Source of the DNA: JAISGQ01 sp045536305
Lineage (GTDB): Bacteria; Bacillota; Clostridia; Oscillospirales; Acutalibacteraceae
Direction of reading: 5' to 3'
DNA: 64,000 nucleotides
Assembly (NCBI GenBank): GCA_045536305.1
Contig: JAZSNH010000029.1
Span: 1 to 64,000, forward strand
A program made the position numbers and the translations under genes. Every line of letters starts with the position of its first letter. Position 1 is the first letter of the stretch. The notes below the pieces were generated by a model, which saw only the letters and a list, made by a program, of their open reading frames with translations, made no database searches and was not told the DNA's origin. Below, piece by piece: positions 60,428 to 64,000 of this stretch.

Positions 60428-62554
60428 TTATTCCTTCATTGCAGCCCTTGCACGGGAGATAAGCTCCTCCTGAGCGTTTACGATGCCGTTCGGGCGCTCT
60501 GAATAGGGAACCTCTTCTTCCAGGCCGAAATCAAAGATCCCATATTCGGAAGGCCTTTTGGGAATATAGTCTGAAAGGGTTTTGTATTTTCCACCCTCAG
60601 CGAGAATGCGTGCTTTTACCGTGTCTGTCCAGTAAAGCTCCGTTTCTTCTATGACACGATCACGGACTTCTTCGTTGAGCAGGGGGAAAAGCAGCTCCAC
60701 ACGCTTTGAAAGGTTGCGCGTCATAAGATCGGCACTGCCGAGATAGACCTTTCGCTCTTTTCCAGTGCCGAAAATATAGACCCTTGTATGCTCAAGATGT
60801 CTGCCCACAACGGAACGAACCTCGATATTGCCTGCGGCGTCGCGACTTGTTGGGTCGAGGCTGCATATACCGCGAACCAGCAGGCGGATCTTGACTCCTG
60901 ACTGAGCGGCGAGATATAGACGGTCGATCATGTCGGGGTCTGAGAGAGAATTCATTTTGCCGTAAAATTCTCCCTGACCGCCGTTTGCGGCCTTTTCTGA
61001 CTCCTTCTCAAGAAGCTCGTAAACGGTGCTTCTCATAGAGTGAGGTGCCATTACAAGGTGCAAAAGCTCAGGCTTGCGGAAGAAGCCCGTTATGCTGTTG
61101 AAAAATGCGGTGGCATCGCTGCCGAGGGTCTCTTCGCAGGTCAGAAGACCGTAGTCGGTATACATTTTCGCTGTGGAATCGTTATAGTTTCCTGTTCCGA
61201 GGTGCAGATACTGGCGCACTCCGTCGTCCTCGCGGCGGACAACAAGGGTTATCTTGCTGTGTGTTTTGAGATCCTCGACGCCGTAGACGACATTTACACC
61301 CTTTTTCTTCAGCTCTTCGCCGTAGGTGATATTGTTTTCCTCGTCAAAGCGCGCCTTAAGTTCGACAAGAGCCGTTACCTGCTTGCCGTTTTCTGCGGCG
61401 GCCTCGAGAGCCTTTATTATGGGGCTGTTGTTGGAAACTCGGTACAGGGTCTGCTTTATGGCTATTACATTGGGGTCATCGGCAGCCTGATTTAAGAATC
61501 TGACAACAGGATCGAAGGAGTCAAAGGGATGGTGAAGCAGAATGTCGCCCTTTCTTATTTCTTCGAATATATCTGCCTCGGCGTCTCTGAGACGAAGCGG
61601 CATATTGGGGACATAGCGCTCGTATTTGAGAGCGTCGAAGCCGCCGAGACCGTACAGCTCCTTCATAAGGAAGGTAAGGGAAATAGGTCCGCAGGATTCG
61701 TAGACATCCTTTTTCTCAAGGCCGAATGCCTTTGTAAAGAATTTAATAAGCTTGTTGTCGCAGCCGCGCTCCATTTCAAGACGGATGACTGCGCCCTTTT
61801 TACGTTTTTTAAGGGATTTCTTGATCTCTGCAAGCAGATCCTCCGCCTCTTCCTCGTTTATATCGAGATCACCGTTTCTGGTGATGCGGTAGGGGGTGCA
61901 GGAGATAACACGGAAGCCGCCGAACAGCTTGCCGATATTAAGCTTTATTACATCCTCAACAGGGACATAGGTGTGCTGGCGTATACGGAAAAGACGGGGG
62001 AAATTGGAGGGCACCTGCACGGTGGCAAAGGCTGCTTCTTCCTCGGAATCCTCAACCATTACGGCGAGATTCAGCGCGCGGTTGGCTATAAAAGGGAAGG
62101 GATGACTTTTGTCTATGGCAAGGGGAGTCAGAACAGGATAAAGAGAACTGTCAAAAAAGCCCTCGCAGTATGCCTTCTGCTCGTCCGAGAGCTGATGGGC
62201 ACGAAGTATCCTTATATCGTGCGTCTCAAGCTCGGGAAGGATATCCTCGACATAGGTGTCGTAAAGATCCACGGTCATTTTCTTTACGCGCTTTGCAATA
62301 GAGGAAAGCTGCTGCTTTGCCGACATTCCGCCCGGGTCGGTGGAATTGCCCTTGGCGTTCAGCTGGTCTCTGAGAGAAGCCACACGCACCATGAAAAATT
62401 CATCAAGGTTCGAGCATACTATACTCATAAAGTTCATTCGCTCAAAAAGCGGATTGCCCATATCCCTTGCCTGCATCAGAACTCTCTGGTTAAATTCAAG
62501 CCATGACAGCTCACGATTTATAAAATTGGATTCAGAAAAGACGGTAGTGCCCAT
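60428..62554 (-). CDS. ppk1: Polyphosphate kinase 1
   Basis: A 708-aa enzyme that makes polyphosphate from ATP. The phosphorylated histidine is H432 in THSKI. Other marks are the NRELSWLEFN start, HHPFDSFDPVVRFL (near 338), HLGTGNYNDSTAKMYTD near 447 and VRGICSLDP near 565. GGAGGG lies before ATG 62554. It is upstream of queT on the same strand, with a 71-bp gap. Confidence 0.95.
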   Translation of the reverse strand: MGTTVFSESNFINRELSWLEFNQRVLMQARDMGNPLFERMNFMSIVCSNLDEFFMVRVASLRDQLNAKGNSTDPGGMSAKQQLSSIAKRVKKMTVDLYDTYVEDILPELETHDIRILRAHQLSDEQKAYCEGFFDSSLYPVLTPLAIDKSHPFPFIANRALNLAVMVEDSEEEAAFATVQVPSNFPRLFRIRQHTYVPVEDVIKLNIGKLFGGFRVISCTPYRITRNGDLDINEEEAEDLLAEIKKSLKKRKKGAVIRLEMERGCDNKLIKFFTKAFGLEKKDVYESCGPISLTFLMKELYGLGGFDALKYERYVPNMPLRLRDAEADIFEEIRKGDILLHHPFDSFDPVVRFLNQAADDPNVIAIKQTLYRVSNNSPIIKALEAAAENGKQVTALVELKARFDEENNITYGEELKKKGVNVVYGVEDLKTHSKITLVVRREDDGVRQYLHLGTGNYNDSTAKMYTDYGLLTCEETLGSDATAFFNSITGFFRKPELLHLVMAPHSMRSTVYELLEKESEKAANGGQGEFYGKMNSLSDPDMIDRLYLAAQSGVKIRLLVRGICSLDPTSRDAAGNIEVRSVVGRHLEHTRVYIFGTGKERKVYLGSADLMTRNLSKRVELLFPLLNEEVRDRVIEETELYWTDTVKARILAEGGKYKTLSDYIPKRPSEYGIFDFGLEEEVPYSERPNGIVNAQEELISRARAAMKE

Positions 62555-62655
62555 ACAATTCCCTCCGGAGTGTTTTTGTTAAGTTTGATTATACCAAAAT
62601 ATATAAGCTTTGTTAAGGGCTTTTCCGAAATTTTTACGGCAGTTGTGTGACACAT

Positions 62656-62684
62656 TTGACAAAAACGCATATATTTGATATACT
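62656..62684 (+). promoter_or_regulatory. Promoter of the CNNM gene
   Basis: TTGACA (62656-62661) and TATACT (62679-62684) spaced 17 bp, about 140 bp before the CDS. Confidence 0.88.
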
Positions 62685-62742
62685 TTGCTCTACGGTGCAT
62701 AAAATAAAATTTTCGTGCATTGCTGAAAGGAGAAAATGTAAA

Positions 62743-62835
62743 ATGACCGGTGACGCGGACAGTAGCCGCCTCAATTTCAATGCAGCCGCAGTGCGTACAT
62801 TCCAAAGGAAGGAGTGTTCATCGCTGTGGATATAG
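62743..62835 (+). CDS. Short upstream ORF before the CNNM gene
   Basis: A 30-codon frame beginning MTGDADSSRLNFNAAAVRT, with the strong SD AAAGGAG upstream. Its stop TAG at 62833 overlaps the CNNM start at 62826 by 10 bp. It could be a translated leader that couples or controls the CNNM gene. No peptide similarity noticed. Confidence 0.45.
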   Translation: MTGDADSSRLNFNAAAVRTFQRKECSSLWI

Positions 62836-64000
62836 TTCTCAGTATCGGTATTCTTATAATACTTACGCTGATAAATGCGTTTTTTGCCATGAGTGAAATA
62901 GCGATAATTACGCTTAATGACGCTAAAATGGAAGCCATGGCGGAAAAAAAGCATAAGGGAGCAAGGAGCATTCTGAAGCTGACAAAGGACTCAAGCGGAT
63001 TTCTTGCCACCATTCAGGTCGGCGTGACTCTGGCAGGCTTTTTGTCGTCTGCATCTGCCGCAAACGCATTTACCGCAAGGCTCAGCGGAGTGCTTGACAA
63101 TATCGGGTTCATTTCCGAAAGCGTTGCTACCACACTTTCTACAATTATTATAACGGTTATATTGTCGTTTTTCAGCCTTGTTTTCGGCGAGCTTGTGCCG
63201 AAGAAAATAGGTATGGCAAAGGCGGAGGTCATATCCTTCAAGGTTGTAAGTGTACTGCTCTTTTTTAAAGCTGCCGCAAAGCCTTTTGTGTGGCTGCTTA
63301 CAAAATCCACAAACGCTGTATCCCGTATGTTCGGCATCGATCCCAATTACGATGAGCGGACCGTTACCGCCGAAGAGATACTTATGATGGTGGATGTCGG
63401 TGGAGAAAAGGGCGTTATAGAGGAAAACGAGCGCGATATGATCGCCAATATTTTTGATTTCGGCGATACTACCGCCAGTGAAGTCATGACTCACCGTACC
63501 GAAGTGGTGGCTGTTGAAAACACCGCTTCCATAGATGAGCTTGTTTCTCTTACCGTTGAAACGGGTCGTTCGAGAATACCTCTCTTCGAGGAAGATATTG
63601 ACACTATCCTTGGTATTATTTACGTAAAGGATCTGCTTCAGTACGTGGGCAAGGAGGAGGTCGCAGACCTTAAGCTCACAGACTTTATGCGTGATGCTTA
63701 CTATATTCCCGAGGGAAAGAATCTGTCAGAGCTCTTTGAGGAAATGACCTCTAAGAAGATACAGATGGCTGTTGTTGTCGATGAATACGGCGGAACGGCA
63801 GGTATCGTCACAATGGAGGATATCCTCGAATCCATCGTCGGCAATATTCAGGACGAGTACGATAACGAGGAGGAGGAATACGCTCAGGTGGGCGATAATA
63901 CCTACACCGTTGACGGAACCATGCCCATTGACGAGGTTTCCGACCTTATCGACATCGAGCTGCCCGAGGGCGATTACGATACCCTTGCAGGCCTGCTTGT
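62826..64000 (+). CDS. CNNM/CorC-family transporter-associated protein (cut by window end)
   Basis: The first 391 residues of a HlyC/CorC (CNNM) family protein, tied to Mg2+ or Na+ transport. Residues 1-150 are the CNNM transmembrane domain (NAFFAMSEIAIITLND, ... LVFGELVPKKIGMAK). CBS domains cover about 200-330 (SEVMTHRTEVVAV and YVKDLLQYV). The CorC_HlyC C-terminal domain starts with YTVDGTMPIDEVSD near 360 and continues past 64000. GTG at 62826 follows AAGGAAGGAG at 12 nt, longer than usual. Confidence 0.92.
   Translation, partial: MDIVLSIGILIILTLINAFFAMSEIAIITLNDAKMEAMAEKKHKGARSILKLTKDSSGFLATIQVGVTLAGFLSSASAANAFTARLSGVLDNIGFISESVATTLSTIIITVILSFFSLVFGELVPKKIGMAKAEVISFKVVSVLLFFKAAAKPFVWLLTKSTNAVSRMFGIDPNYDERTVTAEEILMMVDVGGEKGVIEENERDMIANIFDFGDTTASEVMTHRTEVVAVENTASIDELVSLTVETGRSRIPLFEEDIDTILGIIYVKDLLQYVGKEEVADLKLTDFMRDAYYIPEGKNLSELFEEMTSKKIQMAVVVDEYGGTAGIVTMEDILESIVGNIQDEYDNEEEEYAQVGDNTYTVDGTMPIDEVSDLIDIELPEGDYDTLAGLL

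Noticed and set aside
1..64000. tRNA, rRNA, CRISPR, prophage or restriction systems
   Set aside because: Gene gaps and frames were read for cloverleaf or repeat-spacer patterns and for phage or nuclease motifs; none was supportable.

Overview
The window is a replication-origin region of a low-to-moderate GC Firmicute. The genes dnaA, dnaN, S4/yaaA, recF, remB, gyrB and gyrA run leftward, while rpmH, rnpA, yidD, yidC, jag, mnmE, mnmG, rsmG, parA and parB run rightward, so the origin lies around 9.6-11.7 kb. Three near-consensus parS sites flank it. Gene content points to a gut-type clostridium of the Ruminococcaceae/Oscillospiraceae kind: a jag/khpB origin arrangement, ECF transporter S components, BspA-type leucine-rich repeats, transglutaminase-like surface proteins and ruminococcal-style palindromic MITEs. 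The genus is an inference from family style, not from a database match.

Layout. 1-11.3 kb (minus): replication and gyrase genes with small zinc-ribbon or membrane proteins between them. 11.3-24.3 kb (plus): ribosomal protein L34, RNase P protein, membrane insertase, tRNA-modification genes, chromosome partitioning and serS. 24.4-31.4 kb: an acyl-ACP thioesterase, a MITE split by an internally deleted IS30-type element, an autoregulated-looking HTH/DUF2975 pair, an ECF S component, a DUF3842 protein, an ABC exporter and an alpha-oxoamine synthase resembling serine palmitoyltransferase. 31.5-42.1 kb (plus): two paralogous membrane-anchored transglutaminase-like proteins, then a racemase and a Dlt-like aminoacyl-transfer module (AMP ligase, carrier protein, MBOAT, SGNH protein, lipoprotein). 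42.3-46.7 kb (minus): two polytopic GT-C-like membrane proteins and a nitroreductase. 46.8-50.9 kb: exported protein, leucine-rich repeat protein, LysR regulator and a CofE-like protein. 51.0-56.1 kb (minus): argG and argH together with ArgC-like and ArgD-like proteins that have lost their catalytic residues. 56.4-64 kb: zinc-ribbon membrane protein, dusB, a lipoprotein, queT with a candidate preQ1 riboswitch, ppk, and a CNNM/CorC protein cut by the window end.

How the genes fit together. Most of the window is housekeeping: replication initiation, segregation (ParA, ParB and parS), translation and tRNA modification. The accessory part is largely cell-envelope work: the Dlt-like module, YfhO-like and GT-C proteins, anchored transglutaminases and lipoproteins. 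The strongest unusual points are the paired ArgC/ArgD pseudoenzymes beside argH, the IS30 remnant with an intact 3-bp target duplication inside a MITE, the Dlt-like module with a neighbouring racemase and a Cys in place of the SGNH serine, and a hairpin between a strong Shine-Dalgarno and the yidC start. Nothing here is a CRISPR array, a prophage or an obvious defence island, and no tRNA or rRNA gene was found.
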